Source of the DNA: Corythucha ciliata
Taxonomy: Eukaryota > Arthropoda > Insecta > Hemiptera > Tingidae
Assembly: GCA_038030265.1 (NCBI GenBank)
Contig: CM075943.1
Coordinates: 1,302,001 to 1,366,000, forward strand
Reading direction: 5' to 3'
Length of the DNA stretch: 64,000 nt
Shown piece after piece: positions 1 to 10,559 of this stretch. Both the position numbers and the translations under genes were made by a program. The notes below the pieces were generated by a model. It had not been told where the DNA came from, did no database searches, and saw only the letters and a list, made by a program, of their open reading frames with translations. Each line of letters opens with the position of its first letter. Position 1 is the first letter of the stretch.

Positions 1-863
1 AGCAATTGGTCTGTTACTCTCGGGGGTATTTTCGCTTTTTCCTTTCTTTGCAATGGGGATTATGTCAGCCTTTCGCCACTCACTGGGAAGTCCTCTGATC
101 CAGACCTTATTCATAAAAACAAGGATCTTCTCCCTGGCCTTTGCCCCCAGGAGTTTGATAAACTCTGGCAGAATCCCATCAGATCCCGCACATTTCCTCT
201 TGGGCGCGCTCTCGATGGCTCTCTCCAGTTCCGCGAGAGTGAACTCCGAATAGAAGAGGTTTATCTCAAATTCATCCGGGCAAGAAGATGGCTGCCGGGT
301 ATGCAGCTTGCGTTTAGCTTTAGGGCGTGGGTTACTCACTTTGGCATAATGGGCGCAGAAGTGCCTAGCAATGTCCGCATATCGTGTGAGAGTTTTCCCA
401 GACTGAGTGACCACAGGTTTGTTTTTGGGGGCTCCCCGTTTCCCACAGAGTTCCGAGACGTACCGGTGGGCCTTCACTCCATCTTTCCTGTAATCCAGCT
501 GCTCCATGAAAGTTCTTACTGATCCTCGCTTGGACTGCAGGATCTCGTTCTTAAGCTTGGCGGCGGCAGCTTTTAGTTTCGTTTTGTTGTCTTGGGTAGG
601 ATGGGTTTCATACAGTGTGTCGGCAGCATTTTTTGCATCCCTCAATTCCCCTAATCTTTCATTCCAAAAGGGCTTTGCGTTTTTGACCCAGCCCCGCGGA
701 ATAGAGTCCATTGCGCTTCTCAGCACTGCAGTGCTCAGTTTGCGATAGCATGTATCAATGTTTCCTGAAAGGTCGACATTACACAGCAATTCCTCGCATT
801 TTACTGTAAACCGCTTCCAATCAGCCTTCTTTAGGTTCCACACTGCAGCTTTTGGTTGGGTAT
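1..863 (-). mobile_element. LINE ORF2 fragment (EN-RT linker and start of RT)
   Basis: Read on the minus strand, one frame stays open from about 863 down to the window edge. It begins inside the linker between endonuclease and reverse transcriptase and includes a segment reading KNAKPFWNERLGELRDAK. It then enters the RT domain: CAGSDGILPEFIKLL, followed by SEWRKADIIPIAKKGK and NRPIA at the edge. These are RT motifs 0-2a of non-LTR retrotransposons of the Jockey/R1/I group. The endonuclease half is missing, so the element is 5'-truncated at ~863, exactly where the duplicated unit begins. The catalytic YxDD lies beyond the window. The sequence differs from the Jockey-like LINE at 5641-8054, so the two are separate families. 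Confidence 0.8.
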
Positions 864-1129
864 CCTACGCAAGCGCTCCCGGTCCTCCAAAAAGAGGAAC
901 TTCGCGTTTTGAGAGCTCATATAGATTTTGCACGTTCAGATCCCAATTTAACGGGTTTTGGCTGATTCTTGAACTAATTCCACCTTTGGCTCCGTTAAGT
1001 AAGAGCAATACCTACCACTATTCCAGAAATCACATTTTAACGGAACTGGCACGCTAAAAACCAACTTCACGGGGTTTGCCCGCTAAAAAATTAAACTTTA
1101 CGTATTTCACACGGCTCTAACGCAAGTCA

Positions 1130-1342
1130 AAAGCTATGTCTTTACTTGTACCTTTTCGCGTGCGTCAGAGAAATGCGTCGCAGCTCACGGTGTGTTGATC
1201 GTGAGACATGCGTCATTGCGTGCCTCAAGCAGCTGGATGGATATCAGAAATTGTTTGGGTTGCTTGAAAGTTGAAGGCGGGAGTTGAAAAGGTGTGTTGA
1301 ATGAAAAAAGGAAGACGAAAGCGCACAAGTGGAGACATAGCT
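1130..1342. mobile_element. MITE-like hairpin, left arm beside the tRNA
   Basis: The left end reads AAAGCTATGTCTTTACTTGT. The right end carries the inverted counterpart ACAAGTGGAGACATAGCT, giving terminal inverted repeats of about 30-35 bp around a ~210-bp body. A second, inverted and diverged copy lies at 1817-2007, on the other side of the tRNA. No transposase frame is present. No family is recognised. Confidence 0.55.
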
Positions 1343-1406
1343 GGAGACAATGGACCTGGGTGGGGTTCGGCTTAGCTCATCCCTCGGAGTACGACCTCCC
1401 ATAGGC

Positions 1407-1479
1407 GTCTCCGTGGCGCAAATGGCAGCGTGCTGGACTGGTAATCCAGAGGTTGCGGGTTCAAATCCCGCCGGGGAGC
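1407..1479 (+). tRNA. tRNA-like gene, anticodon GGT (Thr by anticodon)
   Basis: The 73 nt fold as a cloverleaf: acceptor GTCTCCG/CGGGGAG, D stem GCGC/GCGT, anticodon stem CTGGA/TCCAG with loop CTGGTAA, and T arm GCGGG-TTCAAAT-CCCGC. The A box (TGGCGCAAATGG) and B box (GGTTCAAATCC) are intact, and a T6 Pol III terminator follows. The anticodon reads GGT, which would decode Thr ACC. Eukaryotic nuclear genomes normally use AGT for this box. The D and T arms resemble tRNA-Trp more than tRNA-Thr. Position 1:72 is G:G, so this may be a pseudogene or the head of a SINE. The same sequence occurs in copy 2 (57382-57454). Confidence 0.65.
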
Positions 1480-1481
1480 CA

Positions 1482-1487
1482 TTTTTT
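1482..1487 (+). terminator. Pol III T6 terminator
   Basis: A run of six T starts three bases after the tRNA-like gene, a normal position for RNA polymerase III termination. Confidence 0.6.
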
Positions 1488-1816
1488 CTCGAAACTCGAA
1501 TCGTGTTGGGCTATGCCCTTCCAATTGTCGTCCGCATAATATCAGTCTAATTAATTTGATAATTAAAATACCGGCGACAGATTTATTCATTATATCCATC
1601 TAGCTTAAGGAATGTGCTAATAGTGCACGCCTCAAAAATCTTGAATGATGTCATTGCTATAGCTGTAGGCCTTTGTTTAAGAGGCTATATAAATGTTCTG
1701 CTCTTCCCGTGCATTTTCACTTCGCGGGTTTGGCTCATTGAAGAAGGAAACTCCTCGGTGTTTCGCTCAATCCGGGCCTATTCCGCCGCTATATCCACGA
1801 GAGAGAGAGAGTGGGT

Positions 1817-2007
1817 AAAGCTATGTCTCCACTTGTGCGCTTTCGTCTTGAAAGAGGCCTCTTTCAATTCAACACACCTTTTCAACTTTCAGCAACGCAT
1901 GCGTCGAAGCAATGCACACAATTTTTGATACCCTTCCAGCTTCTTGAGGCATCCAATAGCGCATTCCTCACGTTCAACACACTGTGCGCTATGACGCATG
2001 CGCTCTG
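1817..2007. mobile_element. Inverted, diverged copy of the 1130-1342 MITE-like sequence
   Basis: The reverse complement of this stretch aligns with 1152-1342. Shared blocks include ACAAGTGGAGACATAGCT, AGGTGTGTTGAAT, GAAAGTTGAA and TGCCTCAAG. Together the two form an imperfect inverted repeat with ~170-190-bp arms and a ~470-bp loop holding the tRNA-like gene. Both copies of the large duplication keep this arrangement. Confidence 0.6.
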
Positions 2008-2319
2008 ACCCCAAAACACTTCAGAATTCAAATGTGTTTTAAGGAAATTTCAGGGATGAAATTTGGAAAAGCAAGATCTAACGTCACTGTAGAACTTCCT
2101 GAAGATTAAAATAAGACTTTGAAATGGAATATTGGTGCAGAAATGGAGCCAAAACTGATATGCGAAGTTTGGGCGAGGAGCGACTGGGAAGGGGTCGAGG
2201 AAACCCGCCTGAAACCCCACCTTAAGATAGGGAGAGAGAGAAAATTGGCTCCAAAAAAAAAACATTGGGTGGTTCCACTGGGTGCGAATCCTTTGCGTCC
2301 TCCGTAGATACGGCCCTGG

Positions 2320-2457
2320 GGGCCTGTTCTATAACTTTTAACTGTCATTATCACTGTCTCTTTCCACCTGTTCTCCCCCATCAACGTATGATTTAATTCG
2401 GGGCGGGCGGGTGGAAAGGATATTCCTAGGAATACAGAAATGTTACAGAACAGGCCC
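2320..2457. mobile_element. Short TIR element (MITE), CCCTGG flanks
   Basis: Terminal inverted repeats GGGCCTGTTCTATAAC and GTTACAGAACAGGCCC (one mismatch when paired) bound 138 bp without coding capacity. CCCTGG directly repeats on both flanks (2314-2319 and 2458-2463) and may be a 6-bp target-site duplication, though the GC-rich context allows chance. Family unknown. Confidence 0.55.
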
Positions 2458-2732
2458 CCCTGGTCACAGGTGCTGAAATGTCACTGTCATGGAATGTCGC
2501 AGTTATTGAATGTAACAGTAACGGAATGTATGTGAAAGTTATCGAATGTAACAGTTAAATGGGATTTATAACTGATTACGATTTTTTAGGGTTATTGCTT
2601 TTCACGCCCTCGTACAGCACGAGTACGTGAATACGCCAACTCTGGTCTTCCAATCATTGTCACTGGGCCGTGATAAGTGTGTTTGTATTTACTTCGCAGG
2701 CTTTTTCTGTAACTTCCATCCGTGCCGCGTAA

Positions 2733-2899
2733 GGCCCGGCGCACACTAGAAAAAGAAAGACGCCGACGCGCGGGGAAGAGACGACTCTCGCGTACGAGTC
2801 CAATGTGAAAGGCCCCATAGAGTTCTATGTATTTTTACTGCACGAGTCGGACGCTGATGCGCGCGTCGGCGTCTTTTTTCCCCTAGTGTGCGCCGGGCC
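2733..2899. mobile_element. PIF/Harbinger-like MITE with TAA target duplication
   Basis: The ends GGCCCGGCGCACACTAG and CTAGTGTGCGCCGGGCC are perfect inverted repeats. Pairing continues inward through GACGCCGACGCGCG and CGCGCGTCGGCGTC. TAA flanks both sides (2730-2732 and 2900-2902). A 3-bp TWA duplication and GGCC-type ends fit Tourist-like Harbinger MITEs. At 167 bp it has no coding capacity. Confidence 0.7.
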
Positions 2900-2902
2900 T
2901 AA

Positions 2903-4132
2903 CTTTCAATTTTTTCCTCGCCATATATATTCAACAGTTGCTCTCCTCCGATCTATTATTGTGGTATATGTTCGCGACTAAAATTTCTCGTAGTGAATAC
3001 GTTTAAGTAACAGGTACCCGCAGCTCGTTTTCTTTTGGCACAAATATGTAAAAAAAAAAAATAATTACTGAATCGCATTCCTGGTTCTCTGCCAAATCAA
3101 AGATGAACCTTAACTTTCTCTCTCCTCACCTCACAACTTTGCCAAGGCAAGGAAACGAGTGTTGTACCTGTTAAATGAAGGCAATTGGAAATGGGGTGCT
3201 CGAGAGGCTGGTTCCCGAGTTGATCACTGCCGTCAAAAAATAATGAAGAAGAAAAAAAGGGTGAATTGAGCACCCAGACACTCTTCGAACCTCGTTTCTG
3301 GTAGCCAAATGGAAGGGTTGAGGATTATATCCTGTGGAAAGGACACCTGTGATAGTAAAGTCATTGCAGTGATGCTGCCACAAGAGGAGTTGGCGGACGT
3401 GGTAAGACGGAAGGCATCTTGACCCCCGGCCCTCTTGGGGCCTATGGGTGGCCAAGATCTTTTATCTCCCCGAACAGAGGGTTAGAGAAGTGTCTGTTTT
3501 GATTTCTCTAATTGATTCAGAGTTTAAACAATTTTCCAGCTAAAGTTTACTGGCAAGTCATAAAGGAAATCCTGTTGGTTTGTTAAGATTTAAAATAAAA
3601 CGTCATACTTCGTCGTTCGCAATATCGTCTTTCTAGCTGCAAAACTTGGTTAACCTTGGGCTTGTTCCTAAAATCATCTTTAACATAATCGGTGGATTAT
3701 GTTATGGGGGATTTCACCACCGAGAGTTAACTTTAGTTACGTTAACTCAGAATTAACTGAAAAAAGGCGTCACTATTTATGTAAACAATGTTATCTATCC
3801 CACCCCATCTACCCCACCGCTGCCACCAATGTACCGCCGTATGGGTCTGGGTTCAGAGAGTCGACAAAGAGTAGCAAAGAGGTACCTTTACCCCTTGATG
3901 TACATTTATTATTTACAGTCTGACTCACCTTTCCCCAGGCCCGACGGCCTGCGGTAGCGTGTACACGAGCTGGCGCGAGGGCTGAACCTAACTCCCTGAG
4001 GTTAAATTAGCCCTTAAAGAACTAACACATTATAAATGTGAGGGAAAGATCAATCACTATGGAAACCTAATCCATCGATCGATGAATTCCTAACACACCC
4101 CTTTATCTTCAAATGTCGTCCAAAAACACACA
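2903..4132. other. Non-coding part of the duplicated unit
   Basis: No recognised gene. A minus-strand open frame at 3171-3455 is present in both copies, but its end differs in copy 2 and no domain was recognised, so it is not called as a gene. An A10 run occurs near 3050. Positions 3700-3960 are GC-richer and contain a short CCCCATC/CACC-rich tract. Confidence 0.4.
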
Positions 4133-4280
4133 TTTAGGCCCGTATGCCAAGTCTTTCCTTGAATTTTCCTCAACCTCAAAGCTCCCTCACAAACTGGAAA
4201 AATTATAAAATAACACGTGATTCTACAGTTTGGTAGGAGTCGAGGAAATTTCTGGGAACGACTTGGCATACGGACCTAAA
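4133..4280. mobile_element. Short TIR element (MITE)
   Basis: TTTAGGCCCGTATGCCAAGTC at the left pairs with GACTTGGCATACGGACCTAAA at the right, with one mismatch. Weaker pairing continues through TTTTCCTC and GAGGAAA, so the whole 148 bp can form a hairpin. No clear target-site duplication is seen. The copy-2 counterpart is 60389-60536. Confidence 0.6.
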
Positions 4281-4580
4281 ATTTGTGTTGATTTTCGCGG
4301 TAATTTTAATGTTAATAATGTGATCGCTTATCTATATTATCTATTATTATTATAAAGCAAACCTAGCAACCCTAGGAGAAAAACTAGCGAAATTGTTTTT
4401 TCAGCGCGGAAAACCTGTGAGTGGCATTCTTGGGGAGCGGAACTGCTTCTCTTATAGTCTAAAAACCAGTGAAATTGTTTTTTGTTTTAGCCTGCGAAAT
4501 ATGTATATGCGTTCTAGGGAGCGAAACCAACGAAAAACCGCTGGAATTGCTTTTCCTGTGCAGAAACCCGTGAATTTTCC

Positions 4581-4931
4581 TTGAACTCCGCTAAATTGTC
4601 TAGCGGGTTAAAGAGGACGGCTCGTGAGCCCTACTGGCCAGAATTAGTTAGCCCTGTAATAGGGGCTGGCGGTCTTGCGCACCAAGCACCCAGCATCTTA
4701 TCATTAATACGTTTAGCTATACTTTCAGATTCTCCCAATCTCCAGGAAGGGGCAGCTGCCCTCCCTTGCCACGAGTCCATTTTTTGGCAGAAAATACTAG
4801 ATTCACCAACAGAATCTTTCACATTTTTGGGCTTACTAGAGTACATCTACAAAGTAGCAGTTCAAGATTTAATCGTTTTTGGCCAAGTTATGAAAGAAAC
4901 TGGGAGTGGGACCAACTTTTTGAAATACTAA
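4581..4931 (+). CDS. Hypothetical 116-codon open frame, conserved in both duplication copies
   Basis: The frame opens at a TTG, not an ATG, and ends with TAA. The only internal ATG is near the C-terminus, so it may be an exon or an accident. A good 3' splice acceptor (pyrimidine tract plus gcag, ending ~4563) lies just upstream in both copies. The product would have no obvious signal peptide; residues around 80-105 are hydrophobic (FLGLLEYIYKVAVQDLIVFG). Copy 2 (60837-61187) differs by one base, a synonymous Leu change, although neighbouring sequence shows more differences. The opposite strand is also partly open. I do not recognise the protein. Confidence 0.2.
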   Translation: MNSAKLSSGLKRTAREPYWPELVSPVIGAGGLAHQAPSILSLIRLAILSDSPNLQEGAAALPCHESIFWQKILDSPTESFTFLGLLEYIYKVAVQDLIVFGQVMKETGSGTNFLKY

Positions 4932-5039
4932 TAGCTAATTCTCTAAAAAATCCATATGCTAAATTAACGGTTTCCTCGATAAGGGCTGAGGGGGGGGGGC
5001 AGTCCATAGTCCAAAATTCACTCTCCGTACCTTAGACTT

Positions 5040-5642
5040 CTGGATATAACGCCGAGTTTCGAAGGTTGATCCGATCAATGACTTGACAATATTTCTTTCA
5101 AAATTTAAAAAAGATCTTCTGACAAATAGCCGCCTAATTACAAAATTTTCCCGAATATTCACGATTCTGCAAGTTTCAAGTCCTAATTTCATCGAAACTG
5201 CAAGTTTCAGGGCCTTTTTTGGCGTGAATCATTGGCCAAATCGGTCCCGACTGCGCCCTTTACTTTGAACTTGACCTCCAATTTATTATAAAATTTAAAA
5301 TAGACAAGTTTCCATATGTTCGTGTCCTAATTTGAGCAAAATCACAAGTTTCTTGGCTGAATGTACACGAAATTGACAGTGTCGGGGCTTCGGGTCTTGA
5401 TTCTTCAAGGAAATGCATATTTCGGGTCTTAATTTCAGCCAAATTACAAGTTACGGGTCGCTTAATTTCAGTGAAATTGCAAGTTTAAAATTGTTTATTG
5501 CGGGCTCGAACCAACCACGTCCTAGACTGACGAGGCCCGACCATATCCCAACAAAATTGCGTCATTTTCGAGGCAAATATGTATAGGCAGAATTGGATGT
5601 TTCCAGGCACAATTTTCGCGAAATTGCAAGATTCCTGCTTCT
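5040..5642 (+). repeat. Degenerate ~30-nt tandem repeat (caag-type)
   Basis: Diverged units of about 30-32 nt recur, with a core like gggtc-ttaatttcagc-aaattacaag. Examples are at 5415-5480. The unit length matches the tagcg-type blocks at 32.6-33.6 kb and 41-45 kb and the block at 13.3 kb, suggesting one very old family or one structural constraint. The copy-2 counterpart continues past the duplication end to ~62080. Confidence 0.55.
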
Positions 5643-7939
5643 AGAGGACTACGCTAATCTATTCAACAGACTTGGGCATGACTTCATTATCGGAGGTGAC
5701 TTTAATGCGAAACACCAATACTGGGGATCAAGAATCCAGAATCCGAAAGGAAGACAACTTTTTGAGGCTGGAAGAGAAGCGCACTGTGAGTTCCATTCAG
5801 GAGGAAAACCGACCTACTGGCCTAAGGATATGAATAAAACACCGGACCTTATTGACTTCTTCATTGTGAAGGGCTTGTTATCAAATTACATACACACTGA
5901 GGACGACGAAAACTTGTTATCCGATCACTCGGCTATGACAGTTAGTCAATCGATAATAATGAAAGAAGAAACAGAAAGACTCACGAATAGGCGGACCAAT
6001 TGGGAGATGTTCAAGGAGATGTGAACGCCAAAGTTGACTTATCAATAAGTCTGCAAACGCCTGCCCAGTTAGAGAAAGAGGTGCATAATTTTGTGCAAAC
6101 CTTACAAGAGGCGGCTTGGAGTAGCACGCCGAGTAATAATCCCAATCACAAGCGGTGGTCCAGCAATCCTGTGGAAGTACGGGAAATGGTTCAAGCGAAA
6201 AGGCGGGCACGTAAAATATGGCAAAGGAATCGATCAACAGAAAATAAGATGAAATTGAACAAGCTTTGTAACCAGCTGAAAGCACTTATAAGGCATGTAA
6301 AGAACGAAGAATTTTCGGCGTACCTCGAAGGCTTGACACCAGAAAAAGGCACAGAATACTCGCTGTGGAAAGCGACAAAGAGCCTCAAGCGGCCAAAAGT
6401 GCCCATACCACCCATTCGAACTGGTGAAGGAACATGGGCTAGGAGCGCAAAGGAAAAAGTGCAGGTATTTGCAGATCATCTGGAAAGAACCTTCCAGCCC
6501 CATCCACGGCAGTCAGCCAACGAATGTGTATCCTACGTACCCAACAAGGACAACAGGGAAATTCGGCCAGTAATGATCAAAAAACTAAGGACGGAAATTA
6601 TGACCAACCTCAGTACGAAAAAATCCCCCGGCTATGACTTGATAACAGCCAGGATAATGCGGGAGCTGCCCGAAAGGGGACTTAGGAAGCTACTGTATTT
6701 AATCAACGCAGCCTTACGCCTCAAGTACGTCCCCCGGCAATGGAAAGTAGCTGAAGTTATAATGATAGCGAAGCCGGGAAAGCCAGCTAAAGTGAAGTCG
6801 TATCGACCCATTTCACTTCTCCCTACAGTCTCGAAACTTTTTGAGAAACTCCTCCTGAAAAGACTAAGGCCTATTCTAGAAGAAAAACGAATCATACCAT
6901 CCCATCAGTTTGGATTCAGAGAACAACACTCCACAATCAGGTCCATCGGATAGTGAATGCTGTGGAGTCTACTCTGGAAGAAAAGAAAATATGTTCGGCT
7001 GTCTTTTTGGACGTAGCTCAAGCGTTTGATAAAGTTTGGCACAAGCGGCTTGAGTTCAAGTTGAATAAACTCCTTCCGAAAAAATTCTACGAAATTCTGA
7101 AATCTTATTTATGCGGTAGACACTTCCGAGTGAAACATGAGGGTGAATATTCGCGGTTGCGTAAGATTTCGGCTGGAGTACCTCAAGGAAGCGTCCTTGG
7201 ACCAGTGCTTTACCTATTGTACACGAGTGACCTACCCGTAAGAGAGGACTCAATCATTGCAACGTTTGCCGACGACACAGCTCTTCTTGCAGTCGGAAAT
7301 GATGTTGAAGAGGCTACTAGCAAAATGCAAACCGCGGTAGAAGAAGTAAACACCTGGACAAAAAAGTGGAGAATAAAACTCAACGAGGAGAAATCTGTTC
7401 ATGTAAACTTTACAAATCGCAAGACCAGCCCAATCCCTGTGCAACTCAATGAGAAAATAATACCATTTGCAAACACGGCGAAGTACCTAGGCATGACGCT
7501 GGATGCTAAACTCCGGTGGAAGCCTCACGTCAAAAAGAAAAAAGAGGAACTCAACACCAAGCTTAGAAAAATGTACTGGCTGCTCGGGAAGCTTTCTGAG
7601 CTCTCGATGGCCAACAAGCTCCTGCTATACCAGCAAGTTCTGAAGCCGCTCTGGGCCTACGGGTGTCAGCTTTGAGGCTGCGCCAATAAAAGCAATGTCA
7701 AAGTCATACAAACTTTTCAAAACAAAGTTTTGAGAATGATAACAAATGCGCCCTGGTATGTACGAGGGCTTGACCTGCAAATTGAAACGGTGGCAGAAGC
7801 TATCAAAAAACGAGCAGCGGAGCACGAAAAAAGGCTCCACAAACACTCTAATGTCGAGGCACTCGTCTTACTGGATACTGCAGGAGACCTTCGACGGCTA
7901 AAAAGGACCAAACCCCTTGACTTGGTAGCTACATTATAA
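5641..7939 (+). pseudogene. Jockey-like LINE ORF2 (EN C-terminal half plus RT), broken
   Basis: The endonuclease part shows FIIGGDFNAKHQYWG and, before the linker, LLSDHSAM (SDH motif). The RT part shows KSPGYDLITARIMRELP, SYRPISLLPTVSKLFEKLL, HQFGFREQHST, VFLDVAQAFDKVWH, SAGVPQGSVLGPVLY and FADDTALLAV (catalytic FADD). It ends at 7939 after a C-terminal Lys/Arg-rich segment. Lesions: a frameshift near 6010-6024 after NWEMFKEM, a small deletion near 6932 after QHST, and a TGA at 7673-7675 that falls where a Trp is expected (QL-stop-GC). The first ~48 nt of the open frame before 5641 belong to the flanking repeat, not the LINE. Confidence 0.85.
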
Positions 7940-8054
7940 GTGTAGTGAAGCCACAAACTGTGTAATGTGAAAGTGAAGTTGCTAGATGTTATTTAATTCT
8001 TTTTTGTATATATAGCAGTTGCAACATGTAATAAATGGAAAAAAACAAAAAAAA
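5641..8054 (+). mobile_element. 5'-truncated Jockey-like LINE
   Basis: The element starts in the middle of the endonuclease domain and runs through RT to a 3' UTR that ends in an interrupted poly(A) (8037-8054). The 5' truncation point coincides with the end of duplicated unit copy 1. No target-site duplication can be recognised. Three lesions disrupt its ORF2 (see the ORF entry), so it is inactive. It is unrelated at family level to the minus-strand LINE at 1-863. Confidence 0.85.
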
Positions 8055-10559
8055 CTGTGATTTGGCGTTTTTCTCCATTTTTGAACCGACTTTTTGAAAA
8101 ATGACCATTTTCTTCCGAGGAAAATCTGTTTTTCACGCGAAATTTCAATATTAAAGAGATTTTGCAACCAGTCCCGAACGCTAAAGCTAATTTTTGTGTA
8201 CGCGTTGTAATTTGGTAGTAAACATTTCGTTGGTTGAAATGTGAATAGGGTTAACGTTAGCGTTAGCGGAGCTGTTTGCAAAATCTCTAGAAGAATAAGT
8301 TGGAGTGGTAATCCATTGGGGCTTTACGTCCAACTACCATAAGGTGTCCTGGACGAGGGCGAGAGCACACACTTTACTTTTGACATTTTCATGTCTTTGC
8401 CCTGGCACATAGCACAAATAACTGTCACGAAATTGCGTAACGAAATTGTGTTACGCTAGCAACGGTTGCCATGGTAACGGCTAACATAGCAACGGGTGCC
8501 ATGGACGAAATTGTGTTACATGAAAATGTCCCAATCATAGAGGAGTAATAACATGGAGGGAGCCTTGAAGGAAAGAGGGGTTCAAGGGGACGACCCCAAG
8601 ATTACAGCTGTCGAAAGAGGTTGCTTTTAGGGTAACAGCCACAGAACTTCCCTAGTTTCCTGCTCAATGTAAACAAACGTAGTAAACAAAATTGATAAGT
8701 TTTCTTATTTTCTGTTTTATTGAAATATAACTTAATTATGTTTCGTTCTTGTCTGGGAAGAAATTTGAACATCAAATTATAGAAATATTTTTGAGGGTAA
8801 TTTTAACACACTGTGCACGTAAAGTCCCTTGGTACTTCGTTTTTAATGCGCCTACGTGGTTCGTGACATAGTAATAGTAATCGTCTTCCTGTATTTTTTA
8901 TTTGCATTGAACAAATATCAAACGAACGTGAGATTACGATACGACCGCGAACCTCCAACATTGTCATTTTTCACGATCTATTCATAATATGAATCTCAAT
9001 ACCCAGACGTTTTGTCATCTCATCTCGCCTCTAATGCCAGTGTAGTCAGGGCATATTCGAAGACGATCTGTTTTCAACTAAGCCGGTGGGTAAGAGAACC
9101 AATTTTATAGAAAACTGATTGGTTTACTGTAGGGAATTGGATTGCTTTTCGTGTTTGATTGCTGTAGACGATTTATGGACCACCAACTCAGACCATAAGC
9201 GGATTCAGTAGACATGAAAGCACGTGACGAATTCCCGACGTCTCCCGAGCCCACATTGCTCTATTGGAGCTTTTGGGGTTCGCACGTTACAATTCCGGTT
9301 TGATACTCCAGTCTAAAGGCCCAGCTACACGGCCAGTCTTTCCCTACGGAAAGCTCGAATCCAGTCTTTCCCTACGGAAAGTTTGAGCGTGTGGACGGCA
9401 AAACTGACTGGCTCGTTCAGGCCTCGGGATCGACTTGATTGAATTATCATCAGTCCTCAAGCTTTAGAGTATTTAACCGGACGATATGACCATCCTGACA
9501 TAAGAAATCAACATTTCCCAGGATGAGTGGTCATTTTGTGCCACAAAATTGTCCAAGATGGTGAGTTGGACCATTTTCGGGGCGTCGAGAAATGAAACAG
9601 TCTGGTTCTTGGGGGCTAAATTCCAGTTTTCTGCATTAATAGTCAGCTTCTAGCGCGATATTATCAATCTTTCGAGTAAGTGTCACCGTTTCTGGGGAGG
9701 TTTCGTTGAAAAATTGTGACTTTTCAAGATATTTATTTTAGGTAGGCTAATTACTCAGTTTGAATGCCTGAATTGTCAATTCACGAGTCGGGGCGTGCCC
9801 GGTATCAAGCTAAACAGTCAGTTTCTAGGGTCAAGACTCTATAGTTTGAGTCTAAATCAACGGTTTCCTGAATGGATCGTCAGTTTCGTTGGATCCAATA
9901 ACTGGCAATTCACTCACAGTGGTACAAGCACATTGCAGCATTGTACATCATAAACTAACGGCCAGAAATTGCTATGTTTACCAAAAAATCCCGACGATGC
10001 ATACTTGAAAACGAACTTTATTAGCCTGAAACTAAAAGGTATCGAGCCAAGAAACGGACACTTCAGCTGCTTAACATAATTACACTGCTGTATGGGAGAA
10101 ATAAGGGACATAATCCAGGCCGCAAATGATTAGCTGCACGCTACATTCTGGGCGAGGGACACGAATTAAAAACTACAGATCACAGAGCGAGAGAAAGCAG
10201 GATCCAAAAACTGTTTTTACGTGGTGAGGTGGGGGGGGGGACTGTGACCGCTCACTTGATGACCCAGGGGTTCGAGTTCGATGCACGCAGATGTCGCTGC
10301 ACCCATGGGCGTTTTCTGAAGGGTGGGCAAAGACTATCACTCCCTCTCATAATCCACACACATTACTGATGTGCGTGCGAATTCAATTCCACTTCTTTAG
10401 GTTTTTTAAAGTACTCGATTTTATGGATTATTGGTGCTCCAACCAATAAGAGAACCAAATTTTGCCAATCTTGGCCTCTCAAGATAGTCCAGTATGCAGA
10501 GGACAGCACCTTGCAACAGGTGATGTAACGATTTTATTATTTTTATTTTAATTAATCTA
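8055..10559. other. Non-coding region
   Basis: No gene is supported. It holds a small X-box-like cluster (8464-8504) flanked by two copies of cgaaattgtgttac. It also has a 21-bp direct repeat (9333-9353 and 9361-9381) whose core CTTTCCCTACGGAAAG is a short hairpin, a G10 run (10231-10240), and stretches near 9680-9900 with the ~30-nt repeat style. Confidence 0.4.
8464..8504. repeat. Small cluster of 15-bp X-box-like units
   Basis: Three abutting 15-bp units read GGTTGCCATGGTAAC, GGCTAACATAGCAAC and GGGTGCCATGG. They match the units of the large array at 12933-13112. GTTGCCATGGTAAC fits the RFX X-box consensus GTNRCC-N(0-3)-RGYAAC. Confidence 0.6.

Larger units (their letters stand above)
864..5642. 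repeat. Large duplicated unit, copy 1
   Basis: This stretch is repeated in the same orientation at 56830-61868 with only scattered substitutions and small indels. Homology starts at cctacgcaagcgctcccgg and ends after attcct(g/a)cttct. Copy 1 lacks 321 bp found in copy 2 (59919-60239). The unit contains a tRNA-like gene, paired MITE-like arms, three short TIR elements, a conserved open frame and part of a ~30-nt degenerate repeat. Both ends of copy 1 coincide with truncated LINE ends. It could be a segmental duplication or a large non-autonomous element; no terminal inverted repeat was seen at its outer ends. Confidence 0.85.

Noticed and set aside
3171..3455. 94-codon minus-strand frame in the duplicated unit
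   Set aside because: Largely kept in copy 2 but with a different end and no recognisable domain; not enough to call a gene.
5480..5600. Possible tRNA on the minus strand (GGTTCGAGCCC B-box-like string)
   Set aside because: No matching A box at proper spacing and no foldable acceptor or anticodon arms; it lies within the degenerate repeat.
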